Shown: positions 45,450-55,298, numbered from the stretch's first letter. The stretch: DNA of 64,000 nt from Actinobaculum massiliense (GCF_001457435.1 NZ_LN881717.1:1063339-1127338); one strand, 5' to 3'. Numbers and translations are program-made. The notes: generated from the letters alone by a model not told the origin.

Positions 45450-46280
45450 ATGGCGGAGCGGAGTGACGGCGAGGCGCAGGCACGCGGAATGCGGCAGGGG
45501 CCCGAGGAAAATCGGCTACAGGGGCACTGGCTGCTGGCGAAAATGGGCAAACGAGTTTTGCGACCCGGCGGTTTGGAGATGACTCAAACCTTGCTCGACC
45601 GGGCCGCGCTGGCGCCTGGCGAGATGGTGGTGGAGTTCGGCCCCGGCGTCGGGAAAACCGCCAGCCTCTTGCTGGTGAAGAATCCGCGACTTTATATCGG
45701 CGTGGACCCCAACCCCGAAGGCGCACCGGCTCTGACCGAGGTTCTCGGTCAGTTCCCCCAGGTCAGCACGCAAATGGTCCGAGCGGTAGCGAAGGAAACC
45801 GGATTGGAATCCGAAAGCGTCGATATGGTCATGGGCGAAGCGATGCTCACCATGATGAATCCGTCCGATAAATCCGCCACCGTGCGCGAAGCGGCGCGCA
45901 TCCTCAAGCCCGGTGGGCGCTACGTCATCCACGAGATGGGACTGGTTCCCGACGACGTCGACCCGAAAATTGCGAGCGAAATTTTGAAGGAAATATCGCG
46001 CACCATCAAGGTGGGAGCGCGCCCGCTTACGCTTCCGGAATGGACGCAGGTGCTCGTCGATGCCGGCTTGGAAATCGAATACACGCATCGAAACCGCATG
46101 ATGCTCCTCGAACCCAAACGCATTTTGGCCGATGAAGGCGTGCGCGGAGTGCTATGGATCCTCAAGAATATGGTTACAAATGCCGCTGGGCGTAAGCGCA
46201 TGCTGGCGATGCGGGCGATGTTCCGCAAGCACGCGGACCATCTGTGCGGGATCGGAATTATCGCGCGCAAACCCAGATAA
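45450..46280 (+). CDS. Class I SAM-dependent methyltransferase
   Basis: A 276-residue methyltransferase with the SAM motif MVVEFGPGVGKTASLLL (about 51-67), the acidic VGVDPNPE-like strand end LYIGVDPNPEG and motif IV VDMVMGEAMLTMM, followed by AARILKPGGRYVIHEMGLVP. The lid segment is consistent with a small-molecule acceptor, not further predictable. It follows the cupin after 31 bp. Its last codons include a near match to the dispersed repeat (46251-46263). Confidence 0.85.
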   Translation: MAERSDGEAQARGMRQGPEENRLQGHWLLAKMGKRVLRPGGLEMTQTLLDRAALAPGEMVVEFGPGVGKTASLLLVKNPRLYIGVDPNPEGAPALTEVLGQFPQVSTQMVRAVAKETGLESESVDMVMGEAMLTMMNPSDKSATVREAARILKPGGRYVIHEMGLVPDDVDPKIASEILKEISRTIKVGARPLTLPEWTQVLVDAGLEIEYTHRNRMMLLEPKRILADEGVRGVLWILKNMVTNAAGRKRMLAMRAMFRKHADHLCGIGIIARKPR

Positions 46281-46282
46281 AA

Positions 46283-46349
46283 CTTCGGCGAGGAGAACGA
46301 GAGAGCTGGCTTGGTTTTTGCCGGCCTGCGTCGATTCTCCTCGCCGAAG
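46283..46349. terminator. Long inverted repeat between convergent methyltransferase and purL
   Basis: CTTCGGCGAGGAGAA (46283-46297) and its exact complement (46335-46349) form a 15-bp stem with a 37-base loop. There is TTTTT in the loop but none after the stem, so it may act as a factor-independent block only weakly. Confidence 0.5.
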
Positions 46350-46417
46350 CGTTGGTTGCGGGTTTAGGTTTTCGCCGAAGCGCTAGTTCCGCGGCTCAGC
46401 CCTCGCCGAAGCGCTAG
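46341..46417. repeat. 31-bp tandem repeat running into the purL stop codon
   Basis: TCGCCGAAGCG starts at 46341, 46372 and 46403, an exact 31-bp step. The second and third share the 15-mer TCGCCGAAGCGCTAG, and the last one includes the purL stop codon (TAG, 46414-46416). The first overlaps the terminator-like stem. Confidence 0.75.
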
Positions 46418-49400
46418 CCCCGAAAATACGTCACGGCGGAACCGAAAATCTGCATATCGTAATCACCCGGCACGTTCTGGTAGGTGCCGGCAGAGAATCG
46501 CTCCGCGTGGCCCATCTTCCCGAAAACCCGTCCGCAGTCGGAGACCATTCCCTCGATGGCATGCAGGGAATTGTTCGGGTTGAATTCGATGTCCGCCGTC
46601 GGCCTCCCCTCAAAATCAACGTACTGGGTGGCGACGTTCTTCGCAGCCACCCGCCCCACAACGCGACCCTCACCGTGCGAAATCGGCACCTGGTAAATCC
46701 CGCCTAGCTGGGCTTTCTGCAACCAGGGACTACTGGTGTTGCAGACGCGCACGTTCACGATTCCGGATTGATGGCGCTGAATCTGGTTATGGGTGAGCGT
46801 GGGCATATCCGCGCGGGGCTCCATGATTTTTCCGTACGGCAGCAAACCGAGTTTGATCAGGGCCTGGAAACCGTTGCAGATTCCGCCGATAAGGCCTTGG
46901 CGCACCTCGAGGAGCTGGGTTATCTCGCTTGCGATCTGCTGGTTACGGAGGAAGGAGGTGATAAATTTCGCGGAACCATCGGGTTCATCGCCGCCCGAAA
47001 AACCGCCCGGAAGGAAGAGAATTTCGGAGGAAGCGAGACGGGTCGCAAAGCCGCGGATGCTCTCCTCAATATCCTCAACGGTGAGGTTCTTGACCACGAA
47101 TACATCGGCCGTAGCGCCGGCAGCTTCCCACGCCCGAGCGGTATCGAATTCGCAGTTCGTGCCCGGGAAAACGGGGATGAGCACGCGCGGGCGCGAAACG
47201 GCGGGGCCGGTATAAAGTTGCGCCACCTGCCGGTTGCGATACGCGGTGTAGGTAGCGCGCGCCTCGCCAGAACGGCCCTCTTCCTTGGCGTGCACGGGGT
47301 AGACGGGTTCGAGCTTCGCCTCGTAGCTTTGCTGGAGCGTTGCGATATCCACGCTCTGATTTCCCGCCCGCAGTGCGTGTTCTGCGACGACGACGCCGAT
47401 CTCCCGCCCGGAAAGCAAATCGCTAGAAATGATCTCACACTCCGGGAAATCTTTGGGAACGGCGATCAAGAAACCACCGCAGATACGGTCGAAACCAGAG
47501 GCCGGATCAAAACTATCTGCGAACTGCACGCCCAGGCGATTGCCGAGCGACATCTTGAAAGCCGCTTCCATCACGCAAGACCCGGTAAGGGAATACGACG
47601 CGCTGACCTTGCCGGCGGCGATGAGTGCGGCGAGCTTGGCAAAGTAGCCCTTTGAGATTCCCTCGTGCTCGGGCGGGGCGATAAGAAAAATCCGCTCGTT
47701 TTTCTGCTTGAACTCCTGGGAGACGACGTTCCCCAGATTGGCGAGCGAAACGGCGAAGGAGACGAGCGTAGGGATAACCTCGATCTGTTCAAAAGTGCCG
47801 CTCATGGAGTCTTTTCCTCCAATCGCAGCCATTTCAAGATCCAGTTGCGCCTGGAACGCCCCCATAAGCGAGGCGAAGGGCAGACCCCATTTTTCTGGGT
47901 CGTCGCGCAAAGAGGGGAAATATTCCTGGAAGCTCAGATGCACCTGGTCGGGGGAGCCCCCGGTCCCTACCACTTTCGCTACGGAATCAATAACGGCTTC
48001 GTAGGCGCCGCGATAGGGATCAATGCGGCTCACAGCCGGGTTGAAGCCGTATGCCATCACCGAGCAGGTGCTTGTTTCCAAGCCGGGGACGGGAAGCTTA
48101 TGGACCATTGCCTGAGTTGGCGTTTTCTGGAATTTCCCGCCCAGCGGCATAAGCACCGTACCCGACCCGATAGTGGAGTCAAACCGCTGAATGAGCCCCT
48201 CTTTCGAGCAGTGATTAAGGTCTTGAACAAGCTCTGAAAGCCGCGTGCGCCAGTTGGAGACCCCCACATTCGCGGAATTATCGAAAGCGGCGGAATTATC
48301 GTTCACGCGAACCTTCGCCCGCTTGGGCGCCCCGTTCGTGTCGAGGAAGGTGCGGTCAATGCGCACCGCCTCCTGGCCCAGGTAAGTCATTTTCAGTACG
48401 GGCTCTTGCGTTACCTTGGCGACGACGGCGTAGCGCAGGTTTTCCTCCCGGCAGTACCGGGCGAGATCCGCCAAATCATCCGGGGCAATGACCAGTGCCA
48501 TGCGCTCTTGAGATTCACTCACCGCCACTTCGGTGGCGTTCAAACCCGCGTACTTCTTGTAGACGGCGTCGAGGTTAATATCTAGGCCGGGCGCCAACTC
48601 TCCCACGGCAACGCAGACCCCACCGGCTCCAAAATCATTACATTTCTTGACCAGTCGCGTGACTTCGGGGCGGCGGAAAAGCCGCTGAAGTTTGCGCTCT
48701 TCCGGTGCGTTTCCTTTTTGCACCTGAGCGCCACACTCATCGACGGATTCGAGCTTATGGGCTTGGGAAGATCCGGTTGCGCCGCCAATGCCGTCGCGCC
48801 CGGTGGCGCCACCAATCAATACCACCAGATCTCCGGGAGCCGGTTGCTCGCGCTTGATATCCGCGTGCCTTACCGCGCCGAGGACGGCTCCGATTTCCAG
48901 CCTTTTTGCTACGTAAGAAGGATCGTAGACCTCGTCAATAAACGATGTAGCCAGGCCGATTTGGTTGCCGTAGGAAGAATATCCTTGGGCAGCGGTGGTG
49001 ACGATCTTACGCTGCGGAAGCTTGCCGGGAAGCGTGGCGGTGAGCGGAGTGAGGGGGTTGCCGGCGCCGGTGACGCGCATGGCCGCGTAGACGTAGGAGC
49101 GGCCGGAAAGCGGATCGCGAATCGCGCCGCCAATGCAGGTAGCGGCACCGCCAAAAGGCTCGATCTCGGTGGGGTGGTTATGGGTTTCGTTCTTGAAAAG
49201 CAAAAGCCACTCTTCATCGCGGCCCGCCACGTCTACCGTCACCTTAATAGTGCAGGCGTTAATTTCGTCGGATTCATCGAGTTGCTGAAGTTTGCCGTCC
49301 TGGCGGAGTTTCTTCATGGCCAAGGTCGCCATACTCATCAGTGTGACCGGGCGCTCCGGGTGGATTTCGTTCTTAATCCGCAGATAGGTGGAGTAGGTGT

Positions 49401-50130
49401 CCTGCACGCGCGGATCGGAAATCTCCACGTCTTCCAGAGAGGTGTTAAAAGTCGTGTGCCGGCAGTGGTCGGACCAGTAGGTGTCAATAACCTTTAGTTC
49501 GGTTTCCGTAGGTTGGCGCTCCTGGCTCTGGAAATAGGCCTGCACGAGCTGCAGGTCTTCCAGATCCATGGCGCAGGAATTATCGTCCAAATACTTTTGC
49601 AGGCGGGCAACGTCAAAGGAATTGAATCCTTCGACGCTTGCCACGGGTTCGGGGGAGGCGAAGTTCCGCTGCAGGCTTGCTGGGATCTGCAAGCTCACCT
49701 CTTGGGAATCCACCGGGTTGAGCAGGTACTTCTTAATCTGCGCAACTTCTTCGATGCTGAGGTCTCCGATCAGAACATAGACGCAGGCGTAGTTGACCAG
49801 CGGCTTGTCTACTTGCGAAAGCATCTGGATACAAACCGCGGCCGAATCGGCGCGTTGATCGTACTGGCCGGGAAGGTAGCTAATAGCAAATGCGGTAGAT
49901 CCGGCGGGCACCTCAAGTTCGGTGAAGAAATCGTCGAGTGGCGGCTGCGCGAATATATTGGTGACGGCGGAGTCAAAAACTTCCTTGCTCACCCCCTCGA
50001 CGTCGTAACGGTTGATAATGCGCAGATCACGCAAGCCGGGAACACCGAGCGCATCCCTCAGCTCTTGCGCCAACGAAGCCGCGCAAGGATTGGTTGCGGG
50101 TTTTGCCTCTACAAAGATGCGGTGGATCAT
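46414..50130 (-). CDS. purL: Phosphoribosylformylglycinamidine synthase, single-chain
   Basis: Converts FGAR to FGAM with ATP and glutamine (step 4). The 1238-residue protein includes the PurS-like N-terminus, two AIR-synthase-type ATP domains (DTYWSDHCRHTTFNT at about 227-241; FKNETHNHPTEIEPFGGAAT) and a C-terminal glutaminase with the nucleophile in GGICNGFQALIKLG. This is the clostridial-size form, shorter than the 1300-residue E. coli enzyme. A small insert NDNSAAFDNSANVG (about 610-623) is encoded by two copies of the dispersed repeat. Start overlaps purD stop by four bases. Confidence 0.95.
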   Translation of the reverse strand: MIHRIFVEAKPATNPCAASLAQELRDALGVPGLRDLRIINRYDVEGVSKEVFDSAVTNIFAQPPLDDFFTELEVPAGSTAFAISYLPGQYDQRADSAAVCIQMLSQVDKPLVNYACVYVLIGDLSIEEVAQIKKYLLNPVDSQEVSLQIPASLQRNFASPEPVASVEGFNSFDVARLQKYLDDNSCAMDLEDLQLVQAYFQSQERQPTETELKVIDTYWSDHCRHTTFNTSLEDVEISDPRVQDTYSTYLRIKNEIHPERPVTLMSMATLAMKKLRQDGKLQQLDESDEINACTIKVTVDVAGRDEEWLLLFKNETHNHPTEIEPFGGAATCIGGAIRDPLSGRSYVYAAMRVTGAGNPLTPLTATLPGKLPQRKIVTTAAQGYSSYGNQIGLATSFIDEVYDPSYVAKRLEIGAVLGAVRHADIKREQPAPGDLVVLIGGATGRDGIGGATGSSQAHKLESVDECGAQVQKGNAPEERKLQRLFRRPEVTRLVKKCNDFGAGGVCVAVGELAPGLDINLDAVYKKYAGLNATEVAVSESQERMALVIAPDDLADLARYCREENLRYAVVAKVTQEPVLKMTYLGQEAVRIDRTFLDTNGAPKRAKVRVNDNSAAFDNSANVGVSNWRTRLSELVQDLNHCSKEGLIQRFDSTIGSGTVLMPLGGKFQKTPTQAMVHKLPVPGLETSTCSVMAYGFNPAVSRIDPYRGAYEAVIDSVAKVVGTGGSPDQVHLSFQEYFPSLRDDPEKWGLPFASLMGAFQAQLDLEMAAIGGKDSMSGTFEQIEVIPTLVSFAVSLANLGNVVSQEFKQKNERIFLIAPPEHEGISKGYFAKLAALIAAGKVSASYSLTGSCVMEAAFKMSLGNRLGVQFADSFDPASGFDRICGGFLIAVPKDFPECEIISSDLLSGREIGVVVAEHALRAGNQSVDIATLQQSYEAKLEPVYPVHAKEEGRSGEARATYTAYRNRQVAQLYTGPAVSRPRVLIPVFPGTNCEFDTARAWEAAGATADVFVVKNLTVEDIEESIRGFATRLASSEILFLPGGFSGGDEPDGSAKFITSFLRNQQIASEITQLLEVRQGLIGGICNGFQALIKLGLLPYGKIMEPRADMPTLTHNQIQRHQSGIVNVRVCNTSSPWLQKAQLGGIYQVPISHGEGRVVGRVAAKNVATQYVDFEGRPTADIEFNPNNSLHAIEGMVSDCGRVFGKMGHAERFSAGTYQNVPGDYDMQIFGSAVTYFRG
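48271..48301. repeat. Two dispersed-repeat copies inside purL
   Basis: CGCGGAATTATCG (48271-48283) and GGCGGAATTATCG (48289-48301), 18 bp apart and in frame. On the coding strand they specify DNSA twice, in a loop with no counterpart known to me. Confidence 0.8.
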
Positions 50131-51404
50131 TTTCCTGCCTTAATCTCGAGTGCCTGGGCACCAATATCTGTACGGAAGTGTCTGTGAGGGAAGTGGATTT
50201 CTTTCACGTTCTCGTAAGCGGCGGCAACCGCTTCTTCGAGGGTCTGGCCGAAGCCGAGCACATTGAGCACCCGTCCGCCCGCGCTGATGAGCTCGCCCGC
50301 TGCAGTGCGTGCCACCCCAGCGAAAACCAGGTATGGAGCCACTCTCGCGGAGTAGGTAATCTTGGCGCCTTTGCGGGGGTGCTCCGGGTATCCAGCGGCG
50401 GCCATCACCACGCAGGCGGCAGCGCGATCCTCAAACTCAACGGGTACCGTCTCGAGTTCTCCGGCCGCCACCGCCTGAAAAATCTCCAGCAGATTCCCCC
50501 GCAGAAGCGGTAGCACCACCTGCGTTTCGGGATCGCCGAATCGGGCATTGTATTCAATAACCTTCAACCCCGATGGCGTATTCATCAGGCCGAAATAAAG
50601 GCATCCGCGAAAATCAATGCCGTCCGAGCGCAAGCCGGCGAGAGTTGGTTCCATGATTTTTTCCCGGAACTCCCGTTCCACCTCGTCGCTAAAGACGGGA
50701 TTCGGGGCGATCACACCCATCCCGCCCGTATTCGGACCGGCGCCGCCATCGAAAACACGCTTATGATCCATCGACGAAAGCAAGGGCTTGATTGTGTTGC
50801 CATCGCAGAAGCTCAGTACCGAAATTTCTGGCCCGGAGAGGAATTCTTCTAAAACCACTCGTGCCGAAGCATTTCCAAATTTGTGATCGAGCATGAAATT
50901 GCGAAGTGTTCGCTCGGCTTCGGCGGCGTCAGAAACGATCGAGACGCCCTTTCCGAGCGCCACCCCGTCCGCCTTAATAACGAGCGGATAGGCCGCCTGG
51001 CGCGCGTAGGCGAGCGCGGCATCGAAATCTTCGAAGCACTCGTAGGCGGCGGTGGGAATGCCGTGGCGAAGCATAAATTCTTTCGCGAAACTCTTCGAGC
51101 CTTCCAGCATCGCGCCGGCCTTCCGCGGCCCGAAGCAGGTGATTCCAGCATCTTCCAGGGCGTCCACCATCCCCAGAACTAGGGGATCGTCGGGGGTGAC
51201 GACGCAAAAATCGATGTGCTCTGCCCGGCAGAAATTGAGCACCGCCGGGATATCCGTCGCGCTGATTTCCGGATGTATTTGCGCAAAATCGCTCATTGCC
51301 GCGTTACCGGGAAGAACGTGGAGTTCTAGCTTCGGATTAGCTTCCAGGAGCTTCGTGGCAATGGCGTATTCGCGCCCGCCGCTGCCGATAATGCCCAGTT
51401 TCAT
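50127..51404 (-). CDS. purD: Phosphoribosylamine--glycine ligase
   Basis: Makes GAR from phosphoribosylamine, glycine and ATP (step 2). An ATP-grasp enzyme of 425 residues with MKLGIIGSGGREYAIATKL, ATP-binding KADGVALGKGVSIVSD, the GPNTGGMGV substrate loop and YNARFGDPETQVVLPLL. Length and motifs are normal. Confidence 0.96.
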   Translation of the reverse strand: MKLGIIGSGGREYAIATKLLEANPKLELHVLPGNAAMSDFAQIHPEISATDIPAVLNFCRAEHIDFCVVTPDDPLVLGMVDALEDAGITCFGPRKAGAMLEGSKSFAKEFMLRHGIPTAAYECFEDFDAALAYARQAAYPLVIKADGVALGKGVSIVSDAAEAERTLRNFMLDHKFGNASARVVLEEFLSGPEISVLSFCDGNTIKPLLSSMDHKRVFDGGAGPNTGGMGVIAPNPVFSDEVEREFREKIMEPTLAGLRSDGIDFRGCLYFGLMNTPSGLKVIEYNARFGDPETQVVLPLLRGNLLEIFQAVAAGELETVPVEFEDRAAACVVMAAAGYPEHPRKGAKITYSARVAPYLVFAGVARTAAGELISAGGRVLNVLGFGQTLEEAVAAAYENVKEIHFPHRHFRTDIGAQALEIKAGK

Positions 51405-51475
51405 GCCAGCTTCTTTTCTCTCGATGGATGCGGTTTTTTGGAACGTGACGTGGGGTCGAGACCCGGTGAAGAGGC

Positions 51476-52660
51476 TCAGTGGTGGAAGAGGCGCAAACCG
51501 TTGCAGGCCATGACGATTCCGCGCGCATTACATTCGGCGATCACTCCGGCGTCGCGAATTGAACCCCCGGGTTGGGCTACGTAGGAAACGCCGCTGCGGG
51601 CGGCCCGCTGGATATTGTCCGCGAAGGGGAAGAACGCATCTGAGGTGAGGCTTACTCCCGAAATTTCCGCCAGATAGTTGGCCTTGTCCTGCGCCGTGAG
51701 CGGTGCGGGTTGGGCGGTGAAGTACTTTTCCCATACGCCCGGAGCGCACACATCCTCTTCGTTCTGATTGATGTAGCCGTCGATCACGTTATCGCGGTCG
51801 GCGCGGTGCAACTCTTCCTTGAAAGGAAGTGCGAGGACCTGCGGATGCTGGCGCAAGAACCAGGTATCGGCTTTACTGCCCGCCAGCCGGGTGCAGTGGA
51901 TTCGCGACTGCTGGCCGGCCCCGACGCCGATGGCCTGCCCGTCGTAGGAGAAGCACACCGAGTTGGATTGCGTGTATTTCAAGGTGATCAAACCGAGCAC
52001 CAGATCCAGTTGCGCCGATTCGGGAAGCTCCTTCTTTTCCGTGACTATGTTTTCCAGCAGGGAGGCGTCGATTTTGGCGTCGTTGCGTCCCTGATGGAAG
52101 CTAATGCCGAAAACGGTTTTTACTTCTTGTTCGGCGGGTCGATAATTTCGATCAATAGTGAGCACGGTGTACTTCCCGCCACGCTTAGTTTTCAGAATTT
52201 CGAGCGCTTCCGCATCGTATCCGGGGGCGATGATTCCGTCCGAAACTTCCCGTCGAATGAGCTTCGCCGTCGTCACATCACAAACATCGGAAAGCGCGAT
52301 GAAATCACCAAAGGAGCAGAGGCGATCGGTGCCGCGAGCTCGAGCGTAGGCGCAGGCGAGCGGGGAACTATCCAGCTCCGGAATGTCGTCAACAAAAACG
52401 GCCTTTTTCAGCGCGGCCGGAAGCGGCTTACCGACCGCGGCGGACGTGGGCGAGACGTGCTTGAACGAGGCTGCGCAGGGCAGACCCGTGGCCTCCCGCA
52501 GTTCACTGACGAGCTGCCAAGAGTTCAAGGCGTCCAGCAAATTGATGTATCCCGGGCGGCCGTTTTCTACCGTCAGTGGCAGCTCGCTGCCATCAGCCAT
52601 GTCGATGCTGGCGGGTTTCTGGTGCGGGTTATTGCCGTATTTCAGCTCGAGGGATTTCAT
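51476..52660 (-). CDS. purH: AICAR formyltransferase, stand-alone
   Basis: Transfers formyl to AICAR (step 9). Only the transformylase domain is present, 394 residues from ATG 52660 (AGGAGCG in front): KYGNNPHQKPA, FKHVSPTSAAV, SFGDFIALSDVCD and the C-terminal GVSYVAQPGGSIRDAGVIAEC. The N-terminal IMP cyclohydrolase (MGS-like) domain of ordinary PurH is missing, so ring closure must come from elsewhere, namely the PurO domain in the next gene upstream. An open frame runs back to 52942 but has no family similarity there. Confidence 0.9.
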   Translation of the reverse strand: MKSLELKYGNNPHQKPASIDMADGSELPLTVENGRPGYINLLDALNSWQLVSELREATGLPCAASFKHVSPTSAAVGKPLPAALKKAVFVDDIPELDSSPLACAYARARGTDRLCSFGDFIALSDVCDVTTAKLIRREVSDGIIAPGYDAEALEILKTKRGGKYTVLTIDRNYRPAEQEVKTVFGISFHQGRNDAKIDASLLENIVTEKKELPESAQLDLVLGLITLKYTQSNSVCFSYDGQAIGVGAGQQSRIHCTRLAGSKADTWFLRQHPQVLALPFKEELHRADRDNVIDGYINQNEEDVCAPGVWEKYFTAQPAPLTAQDKANYLAEISGVSLTSDAFFPFADNIQRAARSGVSYVAQPGGSIRDAGVIAECNARGIVMACNGLRLFHH

Positions 52661-52754
52661 TGCGACGCTCCTGGGTTCCTCTGTTCTTGTGGGTTTGGGT
52701 TTTGCTGGGTTCGGGATTTGCGAGGTTTCCGATTTTGCTACCTCTTGTTTCCGA

Positions 52755-54167
52755 CTAGTCGCCGGTGTGCTTATTGAAAATCCGCACGGAACGCATCTTG
52801 AAAGTTTCCAAGTCCAAGACGCATTCGAGCAAAGAAATCTTGAATTCCGGATTGATCGCCTTCCAAATTTTCTCGCCCATGTTTTCCGTATACGCGAAAG
52901 CCACGGGTTCGCCGCTGAAACTCGGGAGCGGATCGCCATCATCGATATACGTGTGGATGCAGTGCCCGACGCCGGGAAGATAGGGGAACGTGTAGTCGAA
53001 ATGCACGGAGGCCGTGCCGGCGGGTGAAGCGGCTTTAATGATGTTCAACTCGTATCCATCCGGCCCCGCCAGCAGAGAAATGCGCGGCGTAAAGTTCGGT
53101 GCGTCCGGCTCGCAGTCGCGGCTCAGTAGCGCGGCGCTCGCGGTAATGCCCGCCTCGAGTCCGGCGCAAATCGTGCTGGTCTGGTCCCCGTTCGTGAGTA
53201 CGTGGGTGTCTTTATGCCGCCCGTACACCGGATAGATAATGAGGCTCGGATCCACGACCTTCTGCGCGTCGAACGCCTCGGTGCGGATAACCTCTCCGTC
53301 TTTTACAAAAACGCGATTTTGGCTGTTCGGGGAACGTCCCATAATGAAGTAAACAAGGGAAGCCGTCTGCCCGCGCTCGTCGACCGCCAGGGCCAAGGTA
53401 CGGCCGGGGTAGGTTTTTCCGCCAAGATACTCGGTGATCGAAGATGGGGTCATTTCCGTGTTCTTTTCTCTCGTTTTCTGTTCGGGGTTGGGGTCGGTTT
53501 TATGTTCGACTTGGGGGCCTGCCGCGGCAGTTTTCGTAGCGGGAAAAAGTTGTTCGCCCGACGCCGTTATATCCGCGCAAAGTTCCTCAATTACGCGCGG
53601 GAAAATGACATGCTCGACTTCGTTGAGAACGCGCGCTTGCAGGGTCTCGGGAGTGTCATCCGGATATACCCGCACTGTTTCCTGGGCGAGGATTTCACCG
53701 CCGTCGCAAACATCGTTTACTAGATGCACTGTTGCTCCGGAAACCTTCACTCCCGCTTTCAGTGCCGCGCGATGGACTCGCAGGCCATAGTAGCCAGGCC
53801 CGGAAAAAGCTGGAATCAGCGCGGGATGAATATTGACCAGCGGGCAGGGGCAGTTCGAGATGAATTCCGCGCTGAGAATCTTCAAGAAGCCCGCCAAAAC
53901 GACGAGCTGAATCCGCTGCTCTCGTAACAGACGGAGCAGGGCATCTTCGAAATTCGACCCGGAGGCGTATTCCGGGCCAGCGAGCACAGCCGTGGGTACC
54001 CCCGCAGTCCGCGCCCGGGTAATGCCGTAGGCTTGCGCCTTATTGCTTACGACCAGAACGGGATTGACGTGCGCAAGCGTTCCCGCAGCGACGCCGTCGA
54101 GAATCGCCTGAAGGTTGGTACCGCCCCCAGAAACCAGCACCGCAACTCGCGCCTTCGCTGTTGTCAT
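52755..54167 (-). CDS. GAR formyltransferase (PurN) fused to IMP cyclohydrolase (PurO)
   Basis: Two enzymes in one 470-residue frame. Residues 1-200 are PurN (step 3): VLVSGGGTNLQAI, catalytic VNIHPALIPAFSG and GATVHLVNDVCDGGEI. After a linker of about 35 residues (ATKTAAAG then EHKTDPNPEQK), residues 239-470 are a PurO-type IMP cyclohydrolase (step 10): EYLGGKTYPGRTLALAVDE, VYFIMGRSPNSQNRVF, YPVYGRHKDTHVLTNGDQT and GHCIHTYIDDGDPLPSF. An internal ATG at 53453 could also start PurO alone, but its binding site is weak. Confidence 0.88.
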   Translation of the reverse strand: MTTAKARVAVLVSGGGTNLQAILDGVAAGTLAHVNPVLVVSNKAQAYGITRARTAGVPTAVLAGPEYASGSNFEDALLRLLREQRIQLVVLAGFLKILSAEFISNCPCPLVNIHPALIPAFSGPGYYGLRVHRAALKAGVKVSGATVHLVNDVCDGGEILAQETVRVYPDDTPETLQARVLNEVEHVIFPRVIEELCADITASGEQLFPATKTAAAGPQVEHKTDPNPEQKTREKNTEMTPSSITEYLGGKTYPGRTLALAVDERGQTASLVYFIMGRSPNSQNRVFVKDGEVIRTEAFDAQKVVDPSLIIYPVYGRHKDTHVLTNGDQTSTICAGLEAGITASAALLSRDCEPDAPNFTPRISLLAGPDGYELNIIKAASPAGTASVHFDYTFPYLPGVGHCIHTYIDDGDPLPSFSGEPVAFAYTENMGEKIWKAINPEFKISLLECVLDLETFKMRSVRIFNKHTGD

Positions 54168-54237
54168 GACCGGGATTTCCTCTCCGCTACCACGCCGGCG
54201 CCTTCCGCCGTTCTTGCCGCATTCACCAGTTCCATTT

Positions 54238-54250
54238 CGATAATTCCGCG
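54238..54250. repeat. Dispersed repeat copy between purM and purN/purO
   Basis: CGATAATTCCGCG, exact inverse of the consensus, 5 bp beyond the end of purM in the 87-bp intercistronic gap. Confidence 0.75.
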
Positions 54251-54254
54251 AAAA

Positions 54255-55298
54255 TTACTCGAACTCCACAAGAGTTTCGGACTCCGCGACGCGCCCGAGC
54301 TTGTAGGCCGTTTCCCCGCTTTCCGAAAGGCTGGCGAGGACGGCGGGCACGTTTTCAGGCGCCACGATCGCCGTCATACCCACCCCCATATTGAAGGTGT
54401 TGAACATATCGTGCGTGGAGATGTTTCCGACCTTTTGGATGAGCGAAAAAATTGGGAGCACGCGCAGGGCGGCGCGATTAACGACGACGCCGTGGCCAGC
54501 GGGGAGCGAGCGGGGGATATTTTCGTAGAAACCACCGCCGGTAATATGCGCCAGGGACTTCACTAGTTTGCGCTCCAGTAGCTTGCCTACCGAGCGGACA
54601 TAGATTTTTGTGGGAGTGAGTAGCGTTTCCCCGAGAGTCTGACCGCCGAGTTCGGCATAGCTTTGCCTGAGGACCGAAAGGTCGGAGATTTGGAAGATCT
54701 TGCGGACCAGGGAAAAGCCGTTGGAATGTACGCCGGAGCTGCCGATGGCAATAACGGCGTCGCCCGCGTTAACGGTGTTCTTGTCGAGCACATTGGGGCG
54801 ATCGACTAGACCATTGCAAAAACCCGCTAGGTCGTATTCGTCTTCCGGATAGAAACCGGGCATTTCGGCGGTTTCTCCGCCTACTAGCGGAATTGCGGCC
54901 TGCTGGCAGCCGGCAGTGATGCCCTTGACGATTTCTTCGATGCGCGCCGGGTAGTTTTTTCCGCAGGCGATATAGTCGAGGAAATTTATGGGCATTGCTC
55001 CCACGCAAAGCACGTCATTGACGCACATTGCCACGCAGTCGATGCCGACCGTGTCGTGCTTATCCAGCAAGAAAGCAATTTTGAGTTTTGTGCCGACGCC
55101 GTCGGTAGAAGAAATAATGCAAGGCTGGCTCATGGCGCGCACGTCGAGGGGGAGCATTCCCCCAAAACCGGCACTATCAAAAGCCATGTTCTGTGGCATC
55201 GTGGCCTGGATGTGCTTTTGGATGCGTGCAACTGCCTCGTAGCCCGCCTCGATATCTACGCCCGCCTCTTTATATGTACGGGACTGAGAATCACGCAT
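54255..55298 (-). CDS. purM: Phosphoribosylformylglycinamidine cyclo-ligase (AIR synthetase)
   Basis: Closes the imidazole ring (FGAM to AIR, step 5). The 347-residue protein begins MRDSQSRTYKEAGVDIEAGY and has SSTDGVGTKLKIA, DCVAMCVNDVLCVGAMPINF, GGETAEMPGFY, and HITGGGFYENIPRSLPAG. ATG 55298 overlaps the purF end by 8 bases with GGAAAG in front; the open frame to 55457 is purF antisense to nothing and not family-like. Confidence 0.95.
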   Translation of the reverse strand: MRDSQSRTYKEAGVDIEAGYEAVARIQKHIQATMPQNMAFDSAGFGGMLPLDVRAMSQPCIISSTDGVGTKLKIAFLLDKHDTVGIDCVAMCVNDVLCVGAMPINFLDYIACGKNYPARIEEIVKGITAGCQQAAIPLVGGETAEMPGFYPEDEYDLAGFCNGLVDRPNVLDKNTVNAGDAVIAIGSSGVHSNGFSLVRKIFQISDLSVLRQSYAELGGQTLGETLLTPTKIYVRSVGKLLERKLVKSLAHITGGGFYENIPRSLPAGHGVVVNRAALRVLPIFSLIQKVGNISTHDMFNTFNMGVGMTAIVAPENVPAVLASLSESGETAYKLGRVAESETLVEFE

